Shown: positions 34,724 through 43,219, counted from the stretch's first letter. The stretch: DNA of 51,253 nt from Oscillospiraceae bacterium (GCA_017469115.1 JAFUGY010000122.1:1-51253), one strand, 5' to 3'. Translations and numbers: made by a program. The notes: a model not told the origin generated them from the sequence alone.

Positions 34724-36493
34724 TTACAGGTGGTATTCTTTCATCAGATACCCGGAATACCGTTTTGCCATGACTCTCCAGTTGTAGAGAGATTCTCCCA
34801 TCACCGCTCCGCAGGCTTCCCGATACAAAGCCCAGACATACCAGTAATACGATATAACGGCAGTATAGGCGAGATAATGAAAAATCAGCCTGCTGCTGTT
34901 TTCTTTTCCCAGGTATTCCTGAATAAACGCCTTTGCCTGGTCAATCTCCCACATGGAGTCCATAATATAGGTTCCGATGTCACAACCGGGGTCGGCGTTT
35001 CCGGCATATTCCCAGTCAATCAGAATGGTGTCGCCTTTTTCCGTGAGCATCCAGTTTGGGGCGTATGTGTCACAGTGGCAAAACCGTTCCCGTACGCCGT
35101 CACCGTCACAGGCGGCAAGGCACTTCCCGACGTGTTCTTTGAGTGTGTCAAATTCACGGTCGACGATCCCGTCTTTTCCGGTTCGAAGCAGAGCCTCAAT
35201 TTTTGCAGCTTCCTCCCAGGGATGAAACGCCCAGTCCACGCTGAGCTCCTTTTTATGCAGTTTTTTGAGCACAGCCAGAATTCGTTTGGAATCTTCAAAA
35301 CTGTTGTAATCAGGTGTTCGGATTCCCTCTACGAAAGTGGAAATTTTCCACCCTTCCCGATCATCCATCGTCAGGTAAGTGGGGTCAACGCCGGTCGCGC
35401 GGGCAATCTCCAATGCCTTTTTTTCATGGCTGCGGGAGATAATCATTTCGGTTCCTTCTCCCGGATGCCGGTAGACGTATTTCTTTCCCCGCACTTCAAA
35501 AACAAAGGAAGTATTGGTCAACCCTTCCTTGATTGCCTGAAAATGCAGAATTTCGTTTTCTCCGCATTGCAGCACGGTGGCGATGTTTCGCATGATTTTG
35601 CTGTGCGTGTGATGAATATAATATTCGTCAAAGGTGCGCAGTTCATCCAGCGAATCGAACTCAAAAATGCTGCCGGCAGGATATTCCTTGATTTCCATGG
35701 GCGGCAGATCTTTCACATGCTCTGCCAGCACCTGCTCCCACAACACCTGGGCATAGTTCCCGACGCTCTGATCCTTTTCCAGCAATTCCAGCATCCCGCG
35801 GCTGAAAGCTTCATCCCAGTAGACGTGCCCGAGCATAATGCTGCCCTCGTCTCCGGCCTTTTTTACTTTTGCAATATTCCCTTTGGAATCGGGAATCATA
35901 TACCATTCATTGGTTTTCTTAAAAACATGAACGGCTGAATAATAAGCCTGATAGACGTATGCATCAAACGGGTTTTCTTCAAAATAATCATCCGAAGAGC
36001 AGATATAGCTGTTTCTGATGCAGTCTCTGGCGAGAAAGAGCGTATAGGTGTTATTTTTTGTGTTGTATTCCGGGTTGATGATGATTTTCAGCCCGTCGTA
36101 TTTGCTTTCCAGATAGAAAAATGCTTCTTTTTTATAGCCGAGCACCAGAATAATCTCCTGAATGCCCGCTTCACGGAGCTGTTCAATCTGCCGTTCAATC
36201 AACACCTCGTTTTTTACGGTAAGAAGCCCTTTCGGTTTTTCAAGCGAGAGCGGTACAAATCGGGAGGAAAGCCCTGCAGCCATAATAACGGCATTGTCAA
36301 CTTTGTAAGGTGCCAGGGCTTCCAGCCCTTTTTCCGTGATTCCCTCCGCATTGAGATACCCGTTTTCCTGGAATTCTTTTACCGCCCGGGAAATAAACCC
36401 GGTAGACACACCCGCATGCTCCTTCAATTTCCGATAACTCTGCATGCCGTGTTTCTGAATGGCATATAATAAATTAAACTCGTTTCGGGTCAT
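34724..36493 (-). CDS. HTH - LicC-like cytidylyltransferase - LicA-like choline kinase fusion
   Basis: A 589-residue three-domain protein. Residues 1-70 are a MarR-like winged helix (SYRKLKEHAGVSTGFISRAV, then ITEKGLEAL). About 70-280 is a nucleotidyltransferase with VIMAAGLSSRF, EKPKG and NPEYNTKNNTYTLF, closely recalling pneumococcal LicC, which makes CDP-choline. About 300-589 is a choline/ethanolamine-kinase-type phosphotransferase with GLTNTSF, HCDTYAPNW (His473, Asp475) and ILIDWEYAG. One polypeptide could thus phosphorylate choline, activate it to CDP-choline and bind DNA. The start is the second ATG (36493): the GGAGG at 36501-36505 is seven bases from it but only one base from the first ATG. 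It lies 21 bases after the transporter gene. Confidence 0.88.
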   Translation of the reverse strand: MTRNEFNLLYAIQKHGMQSYRKLKEHAGVSTGFISRAVKEFQENGYLNAEGITEKGLEALAPYKVDNAVIMAAGLSSRFVPLSLEKPKGLLTVKNEVLIERQIEQLREAGIQEIILVLGYKKEAFFYLESKYDGLKIIINPEYNTKNNTYTLFLARDCIRNSYICSSDDYFEENPFDAYVYQAYYSAVHVFKKTNEWYMIPDSKGNIAKVKKAGDEGSIMLGHVYWDEAFSRGMLELLEKDQSVGNYAQVLWEQVLAEHVKDLPPMEIKEYPAGSIFEFDSLDELRTFDEYYIHHTHSKIMRNIATVLQCGENEILHFQAIKEGLTNTSFVFEVRGKKYVYRHPGEGTEMIISRSHEKKALEIARATGVDPTYLTMDDREGWKISTFVEGIRTPDYNSFEDSKRILAVLKKLHKKELSVDWAFHPWEEAAKIEALLRTGKDGIVDREFDTLKEHVGKCLAACDGDGVRERFCHCDTYAPNWMLTEKGDTILIDWEYAGNADPGCDIGTYIMDSMWEIDQAKAFIQEYLGKENSSRLIFHYLAYTAVISYYWYVWALYREACGAVMGESLYNWRVMAKRYSGYLMKEYHL

Positions 36494-36514
36494 TCGCATT
36501 CCTCCGGGAGATAT

Positions 36515-37951
36515 TCATACAATGTCAAGTTCATTCCTGTCCCTCAGCATATACGATCTCAGGGGGGTCAGGCTTGCAAGCCAATAGAGCAGCCCGCCGC
36601 AAATTGCCGTATAGCCGCTACCTGTCACGGCGAGGAAAATCGGGCTCTTGATTTCTGCCGTGAGAGGATTATAGATAAACACCACACAAGTGACAAAAGA
36701 AATCAGAATGCATCCGAGGCCGACGAGATTGAATCCGTTGGTGAAAGCATAGGCATTTTTCCCGTCAATCTGATAAAGCGATTTCAGAGAAATCTTGCGC
36801 TTTTTCACAATCAGGTAATCGACAACCGTCATCCCGATAATGGGACCTTGAATATAGGCAGCACACGAAATGAAGCTTCCGAAGTGATCCATCACCCATC
36901 CCCAGATCGTCAGTGCGCTGACGTAAATCATCGCCAGAAATACCAACAGCTTATAACTGACGTTGGGGAGACCGCTTTTTACGATCATGCAGTTAACATA
37001 AGACCCTGTCCCCTGCGTTCCGATGTTGGCAAAGGCAACCATCAGCAGGCTGAGCAGAGAAAAGCCGGGGCCGGCGAGCGTGGCGAGCATAACGGTGGGG
37101 TCACTCTCGTAGTAGCCTGCCTTTACAAACATGGCAATTGCCATAACGCCTCCTGCTGCAACGAAAAACGGAGCTACAACGCCGTAGGCGAGAGAGGTTG
37201 CCCAATATCCCGATTTCTCACTGCGTGCAAGCCGCGGCAGAACGAGAGCCTGTGTCGACCAGGAGAAGGCAAAAGCCACATTCCCTTCCGCCGAAAGCAT
37301 AAAAGCGCCGAGCCTTGTGCTGTAAAGGCTGGTGTCCGGCTGCACGGCGAGCATCTCTTTGATCGGCACTGCCGTAAAACAGATCGCCACAACAATTGCA
37401 CCGACGATCAGCAGCGCCGTAACCAGAAATCGGTTCGTCCATTTGATCACTTCCGGGCCGCCCAAGGCAATCAGGGTTCCCAAAACCACACATAGGACTC
37501 CCAGAACGGGCTTCCAGAATGCTGCATTCATCGTGATGCCGAAAGCACCGAACAAATTGATCATCGAAGAGGCAAACAGCTGCGAGTCCACTGCGTACCA
37601 ACCGAAGTTTGCCATGCTGATCACCGTTGCCAGAATGGCAACGCCCTTTCTGCCGAGAACCGACCGGAGCCAGATCCACAAATCAATTCCGTAGCGAACA
37701 CTGAAAAAAACCGGGATGCATTCTATCATCACCCAGATGATGTTGAAGCAGAAGATGTTGATCAGCATCTGCCGGAAGGAGAGATATTGTGCAACATAAG
37801 CGCCCTGCGTGTAACACCATGTTGCAATCGAAAACCCGCTTGTCGTAAGAAAGAGATCCCAAAAACTGTATTGCCGGTCTTTTGCCACCATCGGCACGGT
37901 TCCGGTAATGGTTTCCTGGCGGATATATTCATTATAGCCTGTTTTAGCCAT
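36515..37951 (-). CDS. NCS1-family transporter (candidate choline or amine importer)
   Basis: A 478-residue membrane protein with about twelve helices and the NCS1 (cytosine/purine permease) pattern: an N-terminal RQYSFWDLF segment, GNVAFAFSWSTQALVLPRLA in the middle, and SYVNCMIVKSGLP. Characterised members import cytosine, purines, hydantoins or thiamine-related compounds. Here the gene sits directly before the HTH-LicC-LicA fusion, where lic operons carry the choline permease LicB. I therefore suspect an amino-alcohol or amine substrate. That is inference from context. The start at 37951 follows GGGGGT; its ATG overlaps the stop of the preceding small gene (TAATG). Confidence 0.87.
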   Translation of the reverse strand: MAKTGYNEYIRQETITGTVPMVAKDRQYSFWDLFLTTSGFSIATWCYTQGAYVAQYLSFRQMLINIFCFNIIWVMIECIPVFFSVRYGIDLWIWLRSVLGRKGVAILATVISMANFGWYAVDSQLFASSMINLFGAFGITMNAAFWKPVLGVLCVVLGTLIALGGPEVIKWTNRFLVTALLIVGAIVVAICFTAVPIKEMLAVQPDTSLYSTRLGAFMLSAEGNVAFAFSWSTQALVLPRLARSEKSGYWATSLAYGVVAPFFVAAGGVMAIAMFVKAGYYESDPTVMLATLAGPGFSLLSLLMVAFANIGTQGTGSYVNCMIVKSGLPNVSYKLLVFLAMIYVSALTIWGWVMDHFGSFISCAAYIQGPIIGMTVVDYLIVKKRKISLKSLYQIDGKNAYAFTNGFNLVGLGCILISFVTCVVFIYNPLTAEIKSPIFLAVTGSGYTAICGGLLYWLASLTPLRSYMLRDRNELDIV

Positions 37952-38130
37952 TATACAATTACCCCCGTCATGCAAAGCAGAATCAGCACGGCACAGCCTG
38001 CAACCAACAGAAGAATAGCTGCGGCGTCTTTTTTGTCGGCTTTTTCCGGAAAGGGATAATCCTTTACGCTCATTTCCTGCAGCCGGAGGGAGGTTTCTTC
38101 TGTGATTACTTCTTCAATTGACTTTTCCAT
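37951..38130 (-). CDS. Single-pass small membrane protein (59 aa)
   Basis: A 59-residue protein starting MEKSIEEVITEETS. It has a charged N-terminal half and one C-terminal membrane helix (about 41-58, AAILLLVAGCAVLILLC). GGAGG lies nine bases upstream of ATG 38130. Its stop overlaps the start of the NCS1 transporter by one base, so the two are coupled. It could be an accessory subunit or regulator of the transporter. I recognise no named family. It is the first gene of the three-gene lic-like operon, just downstream of the operator at 38151-38191. Confidence 0.78.
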   Translation of the reverse strand: MEKSIEEVITEETSLRLQEMSVKDYPFPEKADKKDAAAILLLVAGCAVLILLCMTGVIV

Positions 38131-38150
38131 GAGAGATCCTCCAAAGTAAA

Positions 38151-38191
38151 ATCGTTCATTCTTGTGCAATTTAACACTAAAAATGAACGAT
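38151..38191 (-). promoter_or_regulatory. Inverted-repeat operator of the lic-like operon
   Basis: Perfect ten-base arms ATCGTTCATT (38151-38160) and AATGAACGAT (38182-38191) are separated by 21 bases and bracket the -10 and start region. A third partial copy (AATGAACG, 38231-38238) lies just upstream. The winged-helix domain of the kinase fusion in the same operon is the obvious candidate to bind it. Confidence 0.75.
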
Positions 38192-38196
38192 GTCAA
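38169..38196 (-). promoter_or_regulatory. Promoter of the lic-like operon
   Basis: Minus strand: -35 TTGACA at 38191-38196, a 16-base spacer, and -10 TTAAAT at 38169-38174. One operator arm lies within the spacer next to the -35, the other at about the transcription start. Confidence 0.75.
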
Positions 38197-38238
38197 GAAA
38201 AAGTTCAAATTCAAAGAAGAGATGATGAAAAATGAACG

Positions 38239-39702
38239 CTATTCTTTTACCACAATCGAGGCTTTTCCGTAAAAGGTAGCAGTATCCTCATTTTCGTAAG
38301 AAGTCGGATCGGCCGTCATGTCGGTAAAGAAGAGGATATACGGTTTCGTATCAAAAGGCGTGAATTCACACGCTGAAATGCCTGGGTCTTCCAGAACTTT
38401 TTGTCGTTCGGTTGCCTGTATATAATAGTGTTGTGCTTCACCGCTTCGCAGTTCACTGAGCGCCGCGACGGAAGTGATTGTACCATGGAACAATAATACG
38501 GAACCGGCAAGGCATAGGACAGCCGGAGCGGAAAAACCACAAAAACTCTTCCATGAAATTCCGTTTTCTTTCTCCCTGGTTTCTGCTCTTTTTCTGCTGA
38601 TCCAGCCCAGCCACCAGAACAGATTCAAAACGCTGAAAATCAGAAAAGCAAAATAGAGGATGTTTTTTAATCTCTCCGGCCCATCGCTGCCCAGCGCGTA
38701 CAGGTGAGGGGTGAAGAGCGATGCAAACAGGCAGAAGCTGAATGCACTTACCGCTCCGGGGAGAATAAACGAAAAGCTGCTCTGCTTAGCCCCATTCCAA
38801 AGAAACGGCAACAGGAAAAACACACATGCAGCAAAGCGAAGATCCATCCAGTGCAGCGCATTTTGCCCTGCAGCGAGAAACGATTGTAAAATCGCCTTTA
38901 CGGCGTCGGGGTGTGTTTCGGATAGCCCCTGTCTCACGGCATTGCCCGGTGCCCGTATGCTCACCACAAAAGCGATGAACAGCAGAGCAGTCGGGAGCAG
39001 AAGCACACTCCATCGTCTGTCTTTTTTCCAAATCAATCCGGTAAGAAGCAACACTTCACAGATGCAGGCGAACAGAGCTGTAATATAATTGCTTCCTCCG
39101 ATCACGATGCTCAAAACAGCAGCAATGCCGATTCTCCACCATTTTCCGTAAAGCAGATATCCGATCATCACGGAAAACAGTACAAGCAGCACGGCAAACG
39201 TAAAGGTGTAGTAGACGGCTCCGTTATACCAGTAAAAGCTCTGATTCGGAGAGGGGAGGAACTGTGTGCACGCTATGGAAACAACTGTTGCCATGATTGC
39301 TGCCAACGTCTTTGAAACACCGAAAACCCCATGCATCAGCCGGTGAAAGAAAAAGAAGATCCCACCGATCAGCGAAAACACCATCAGCCACGTCGTCAAG
39401 CCGTAACGGCTCAGCCCCCAGATAGCCGGCTGGAACGCCATGAGAAATACGGCCGCAAATGACCCCTGCCACGTGTCATAAACCATACGGGTTTTCTCTG
39501 CGGCACCGGCAAGAAGGTTCAGAAGAGAGCCTCCGTCACGAACAGAGGCATGAGTTTCACAGCTGAAGCTGAAGTCGTCCGCTGCCGGCACGTCATACCG
39601 TGCAATCACAAGCATCGGGATCAGTAGAATCACCAACGCAGCCAGAAGGAGAATCAAGATACAGCGATAGGAGATAAAATGCCTTTCATTCTTCGTTTTC
39701 AT
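38239..39702 (-). CDS. Multi-pass membrane protein, DUF6056-like (possible glycosyltransferase)
   Basis: A 487-residue membrane protein with about ten to eleven helices. A first external loop carries YDVPAADDFSFSC, and a later FYWYNGAVYYTFTF segment recalls DUF6056 proteins. An acidic pair in the first loop is also typical of GT-C glycosyltransferases that use lipid-linked sugars, so that role is possible but not shown. The C-terminal 80 residues form an external domain. ATG 39702 has AAAGG eight bases upstream; earlier in-frame Met codons overlap or precede this site. The start overlaps the end of the O-antigen-ligase-like gene by 17 bases. No terminator separates its stop from the lic-like promoter. 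Confidence 0.78.
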   Translation of the reverse strand: MKTKNERHFISYRCILILLLAALVILLIPMLVIARYDVPAADDFSFSCETHASVRDGGSLLNLLAGAAEKTRMVYDTWQGSFAAVFLMAFQPAIWGLSRYGLTTWLMVFSLIGGIFFFFHRLMHGVFGVSKTLAAIMATVVSIACTQFLPSPNQSFYWYNGAVYYTFTFAVLLVLFSVMIGYLLYGKWWRIGIAAVLSIVIGGSNYITALFACICEVLLLTGLIWKKDRRWSVLLLPTALLFIAFVVSIRAPGNAVRQGLSETHPDAVKAILQSFLAAGQNALHWMDLRFAACVFFLLPFLWNGAKQSSFSFILPGAVSAFSFCLFASLFTPHLYALGSDGPERLKNILYFAFLIFSVLNLFWWLGWISRKRAETREKENGISWKSFCGFSAPAVLCLAGSVLLFHGTITSVAALSELRSGEAQHYYIQATERQKVLEDPGISACEFTPFDTKPYILFFTDMTADPTSYENEDTATFYGKASIVVKE

Positions 39703-40966
39703 GAACATCACCTTTGGAAGGAAGCGTACAAACCATGGCAGCAATCTGCGCAATCAGAAATACGGGATACCAGGTAAACCAACTTGTGATGGATGACTGC
39801 ATCATGATCAGCTCTGCAAAAATCACTGTAGTGAAAAAGCCGGCCAGCTTTCTGTCAGGGCTTTTTTTCAAGATTCCCGATGTGAAAACCAGAACCGCAA
39901 CCGCACCGCAGGTGGTTACGAACCCACCTTCATAAAGCGTCTGAAGATAGGCGTTGTGGGCATTGTAGCTGAGGCTGGTGTTCGGGCGCTGGAAAAATTC
40001 CGCCTGTTCTCCCAGCCCGTATCCGAGGATAGGCTTCTTTACTATGAGTGCCAATACGCCGTTCCAGATAATAAAACGGATATAAAGCGATTTCAGCAAA
40101 TCGAGCAGATGGTCCATCAGCCGAAAACCGAGCTCGGTGTGGAAGTAGAACCACGAACAAAAGCATAAAAGCGCACAGAGCAGAATAGAAAGCAGCACAA
40201 ACAACGTCAGCGATTTTCTCTCCATCAGTTTGCGGATACGGGGGAAAAACAGAGAGATGCCCAGAATTGCTCCGGCAATCATCGCACTGGCGCAATGAAT
40301 CAGAATCTGATTGGCAAAAAAGAGAATAAAATACAGAATACAACGAAATTCATTTCGGTTATACTTCAGATCCAGCAGTGCAAGCACAGCGCCAAACAGA
40401 AGCGGAAAGCCGGTCAGGTTATCAGCCGAGAGCAGAAAATCCGGTTCCCAGTCGGTAAAAAAGTGGTAGAGCTGCGGGTGAACCGTAAAAGCGATGTTCA
40501 ACAGTGCCAGCAGTATATAAACGTCACTCCCGACGCGGCAAAACCGCCTGATTCCCCTTTCCGTGCTGCACATCATCGTGACAAACAGAAGCATCACCAT
40601 GGGGTACAGAGTGGTGTTCCCCCACCGGGCAGGAAATTCCCCGTTGCTCTTGAGCAGCGAAGTGAGCAGATACAGAAGATAAGCGCCGCAGATGGGGAGC
40701 AGTGCTCCAAAACGGAGAGAAGTCCGCTTCACCCACAGCCAGACAAGAAACCCGGCCGGAATGAGAACCGTGAAACAACGGTGGGCATGGAGATAAAGTG
40801 CCATAAAAACATCCAGTGCTCTCTTTCCTGTGTCATACAGGAAAAAGAAATACAGGTTTTCCAGGCATCTGTCCATCGTCAGGAGAACAGCAATGATCAA
40901 AAGGCAGAGCCCCGCCTCTTTCAGAATTTCCCAAACCGATTTATGTTTTGCCAAAAAACCTGTCAT
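39686..40966 (-). CDS. O-antigen ligase/Wzy-like membrane protein
   Basis: A 426-residue protein with about eleven to twelve membrane helices. The large loop near the C-terminus contains the Wzy_C signature: a GYGLGEQAEFF segment then YNAHNAYLQTLYEGGF. Family members join or polymerise glycan chains on a lipid carrier outside the membrane. In Gram-positive bacteria related proteins act in capsule or wall-polysaccharide assembly. GGGGG at about 40975-40979 lies eight bases before ATG 40966, which is preferred to an upstream Met at 40987. It is the first gene of a two-gene unit with the DUF6056-like protein. Confidence 0.85.
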   Translation of the reverse strand: MTGFLAKHKSVWEILKEAGLCLLIIAVLLTMDRCLENLYFFFLYDTGKRALDVFMALYLHAHRCFTVLIPAGFLVWLWVKRTSLRFGALLPICGAYLLYLLTSLLKSNGEFPARWGNTTLYPMVMLLFVTMMCSTERGIRRFCRVGSDVYILLALLNIAFTVHPQLYHFFTDWEPDFLLSADNLTGFPLLFGAVLALLDLKYNRNEFRCILYFILFFANQILIHCASAMIAGAILGISLFFPRIRKLMERKSLTLFVLLSILLCALLCFCSWFYFHTELGFRLMDHLLDLLKSLYIRFIIWNGVLALIVKKPILGYGLGEQAEFFQRPNTSLSYNAHNAYLQTLYEGGFVTTCGAVAVLVFTSGILKKSPDRKLAGFFTTVIFAELIMMQSSITSWFTWYPVFLIAQIAAMVCTLPSKGDVHENEE

Positions 40967-41012
40967 CAAGCTGCCCCCGCGTTTCATCCCAAACCGATTT
41001 TCAGTCCTTTAT

Positions 41013-41041
41013 AATATATCATATTTCACTTTGCTTGCCAA
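41013..41041 (-). promoter_or_regulatory. Promoter of the O-antigen-ligase-like gene
   Basis: Minus strand: TTGGCA at 41036-41041, a 17-base spacer, and TATATT at 41013-41018. Confidence 0.7.
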
Positions 41042-41076
41042 TCATCAAATTATTTTGCTTCCTTTCAACTTCCCTG

Positions 41077-41105
41077 TTGAAATCCAACGAAAAAAGTGTT
41101 ATTAT
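41077..41105 (+). promoter_or_regulatory. Promoter of the zinc-ribbon/TPR-like gene
   Basis: TTGAAA at 41077-41082, a 17-base spacer, and TATTAT at 41100-41105. It is divergent from the promoter at 41013-41041. Confidence 0.7.
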
Positions 41106-41153
41106 GTCAACTCAGAAAGCTGTCACAAGCGAATTCTTGTAGGGGGCGGTTTT

Positions 41154-43160
41154 ATGGCGGAAAAGAATAACAAAAAAATAGACTTGTATACTTTACCAAC
41201 GGCACTTTATACCAAAGATTCTCCTGTGTTAATCTACAGTGGGGTTCTCGTGATGGACAGATTCTCAGAGAAAGTATCCGTGAATCTTCATCTGCGGAAT
41301 ATCGATGAAAGAGAAGTCATAGCAGCCACGGTTTATATCCAGCCCTACAGCCCATGGGGTGATCCGTATCCTCAGGAGGTTATCTATCGTTATAATTCTC
41401 TGAAAGTGTTGCATGATCAGGAATTCGGCAGCAGAAAGCTGATTCCCATGCCGGATAACAACGTCCGTTCCTTTATGGTGTTCGTCTCCGAGGTAACCTT
41501 CGGCGATTACAGCACCTGGAAAAACGAAAAGGGGTTTGAACCGGTCGGCCGGGCAAAACCGTTGGAAGAAGCGCTCGGCAGCGAAGAAGCCGCGCGGATG
41601 TTCACCGCCCGATATGGGCGTGACGGCGCGTATATGCCTCTGCTTGAAAAAGACATCTGGTATTGTACCTGCGGAGCCATCAACCGTGCAGACAAAGAAA
41701 AATGTTATAACTGTCGCCGCAATAAAGATGCTTTTCAGACGGTGAATTATGAAACACTGAAATCGGATGCCAAAAAGCGTGCCGATGCTGAAAAGAAGGA
41801 AGACGAGCAGATTCATAAGGAAAAGAAAGAGAAAGGCCGGGTCTTCCTGAAGGTTGCCATGATTGTCTTGCCGCTTCTTCTCGCGGCTGCGCTGATCTTT
41901 TCCACGGTTCCTCCTTTCCTTGCCCGCCGAGAAGCCTATGCCAACGCCCAAACAGCATTGGAAGAAGGCAAGTACGACGAAGCCCGGCAGCTCTTTGAAG
42001 ATCTCGGTGATTATCTCGATTCCCGGAACTACGCGGAAAATGAAATCCTCTATCGGAAAGCTATGGCTGTTTATAAAGGGGCACAGAAGAGTGATGCTTC
42101 CGTGTTGCCGCTTGCCGGCCTTTCCAGAAGTGACATTTCTGATTCCGATGATCTCGGAATGGTGCTTTACGGCAAAGCAAAGGAACTCCTGGAGCCTCTG
42201 GGCGACTACCGGGATGCGAAAGAAACCATCCGCAGCATCGATGCAGCCTTTCAGGCTTTTGAGGATCAGAAAATTCTGGATCGTTATCATGCTGCCGTCA
42301 AACTGCTTGAAGATGGGGAATACCTCGGCGCGAGAGACGCCTTCCTGGCCCTCGGCGATTACCGCGATTCTGCCGACATGGCAACGGAAGCTCTTTACCG
42401 GCGTGCCTCCGCGGCTCTCGCTTTTGTGGAGAGCAACAAAACGCGCGGTATCTATCTGCTCCCCAGCAGCGATAAAGAGGTAAAATCAATTGTTTCGATG
42501 CCGGGTTCTGTCCTCACTGCCCTCGGCAGCGATCATGTTTATCAGCTCAAGCAGTGTTTTACCAAAGACGGTGTTGAATTTATCTATGAAGAAGCTCCTT
42601 CTCAGCAAGGCATTCTCCCCGTGTGCGAAGCGGTAGCGGCAGAATTCGAGGCGCTGGGCGATTATAAAGACAGCAAAGATCTCGCTCTCCGCGCCCGCGA
42701 AGCCGGGAACTACACCGCGGAATTTTACGATCTCCTTGCTGCCGGCGAGCTGGAAAAGGCTCATCAGTGGCTGCAGGACTATGACGATGACTTTCCTGAT
42801 CGTGAATCTTACGATGAATGGCTCTTTACCTATTACGCGTATTGCGGCAATTGGAAGTTCCTCGGCGGCGATATTGCCCTGATTCCGTATTCAGCCGGAG
42901 AGGGTTCGGAAGAGCCTCTGTTGAATTTGACGACGCGCGTAACGATATCCGACAATGAGGTGACGCTGCATCTTCTGGATGCTGACGGTTCGAATCATGT
43001 TGAGATGAAAGCAGAATTCGGGAGCACCGATTTTGTTTACCATGCGGATGACGGCACCTATTACAAAATCTATATTAGCTATGTCAATCACCTGGTTTAC
43101 AGCCGCCACTATGATACCGATGGGACGGAACTTACAAATTGTGAATATGAACCGGCATAA
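41154..43160 (+). CDS. Membrane protein with zinc ribbon and TPR-like LGDYxDS repeats
   Basis: A 668-residue protein. Residues 1-165 form a beta-rich domain of unknown type. Four cysteines follow in a C-x-C ... C-x2-C arrangement (171, 173, 184, 187; YCTCGAIN and CYNCRR), a small zinc ribbon. Next are a charged linker, one membrane helix (about 228-252) and an external region with at least four helical repeats built on LGDYxDS: FEDLGDYLDSRNY, LEPLGDYRDAKET, FLALGDYRDSADM and FEALGDYKDSKDL. The last about 120 residues are beta-rich. The architecture suggests a scaffold or sensor spanning the membrane. AGGGGGCGG precedes ATG 41154; the frame continues upstream through the divergent promoter region, so earlier starts are rejected. 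Confidence 0.82.
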   Translation: MAEKNNKKIDLYTLPTALYTKDSPVLIYSGVLVMDRFSEKVSVNLHLRNIDEREVIAATVYIQPYSPWGDPYPQEVIYRYNSLKVLHDQEFGSRKLIPMPDNNVRSFMVFVSEVTFGDYSTWKNEKGFEPVGRAKPLEEALGSEEAARMFTARYGRDGAYMPLLEKDIWYCTCGAINRADKEKCYNCRRNKDAFQTVNYETLKSDAKKRADAEKKEDEQIHKEKKEKGRVFLKVAMIVLPLLLAAALIFSTVPPFLARREAYANAQTALEEGKYDEARQLFEDLGDYLDSRNYAENEILYRKAMAVYKGAQKSDASVLPLAGLSRSDISDSDDLGMVLYGKAKELLEPLGDYRDAKETIRSIDAAFQAFEDQKILDRYHAAVKLLEDGEYLGARDAFLALGDYRDSADMATEALYRRASAALAFVESNKTRGIYLLPSSDKEVKSIVSMPGSVLTALGSDHVYQLKQCFTKDGVEFIYEEAPSQQGILPVCEAVAAEFEALGDYKDSKDLALRAREAGNYTAEFYDLLAAGELEKAHQWLQDYDDDFPDRESYDEWLFTYYAYCGNWKFLGGDIALIPYSAGEGSEEPLLNLTTRVTISDNEVTLHLLDADGSNHVEMKAEFGSTDFVYHADDGTYYKIYISYVNHLVYSRHYDTDGTELTNCEYEPA

Positions 43161-43178
43161 TTCCGGATATGGGAATAA

Positions 43179-43214
43179 GAAAAACCTCTTAAGCAAAAGC
43201 TTAAGAGGTTTTTC
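43179..43214. terminator. Bidirectional terminator between convergent gene and tRNA
   Basis: A perfect 16-base stem (arms 43179-43194 and 43199-43214, core ACCTCTTAAGC / GCTTAAGAGGT) with an AAAA loop, A run on one side and T run on the other. It ends the zinc-ribbon gene and the minus-strand tRNA. Confidence 0.92.
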
Positions 43215-43219
43215 TTCAA

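Noticed and set aside
37951-38214. Longer form of the small membrane protein starting at 38214
   Set aside because: It would begin upstream of the promoter and operator and has no ribosome site, whereas 38130 has GGAGG at nine bases.
40830-41153. Upstream extension of the zinc-ribbon/TPR protein
   Set aside because: The extension overlaps the divergent O-antigen-ligase-like gene and both promoters; AGGGGGCGG marks ATG 41154 as the start.
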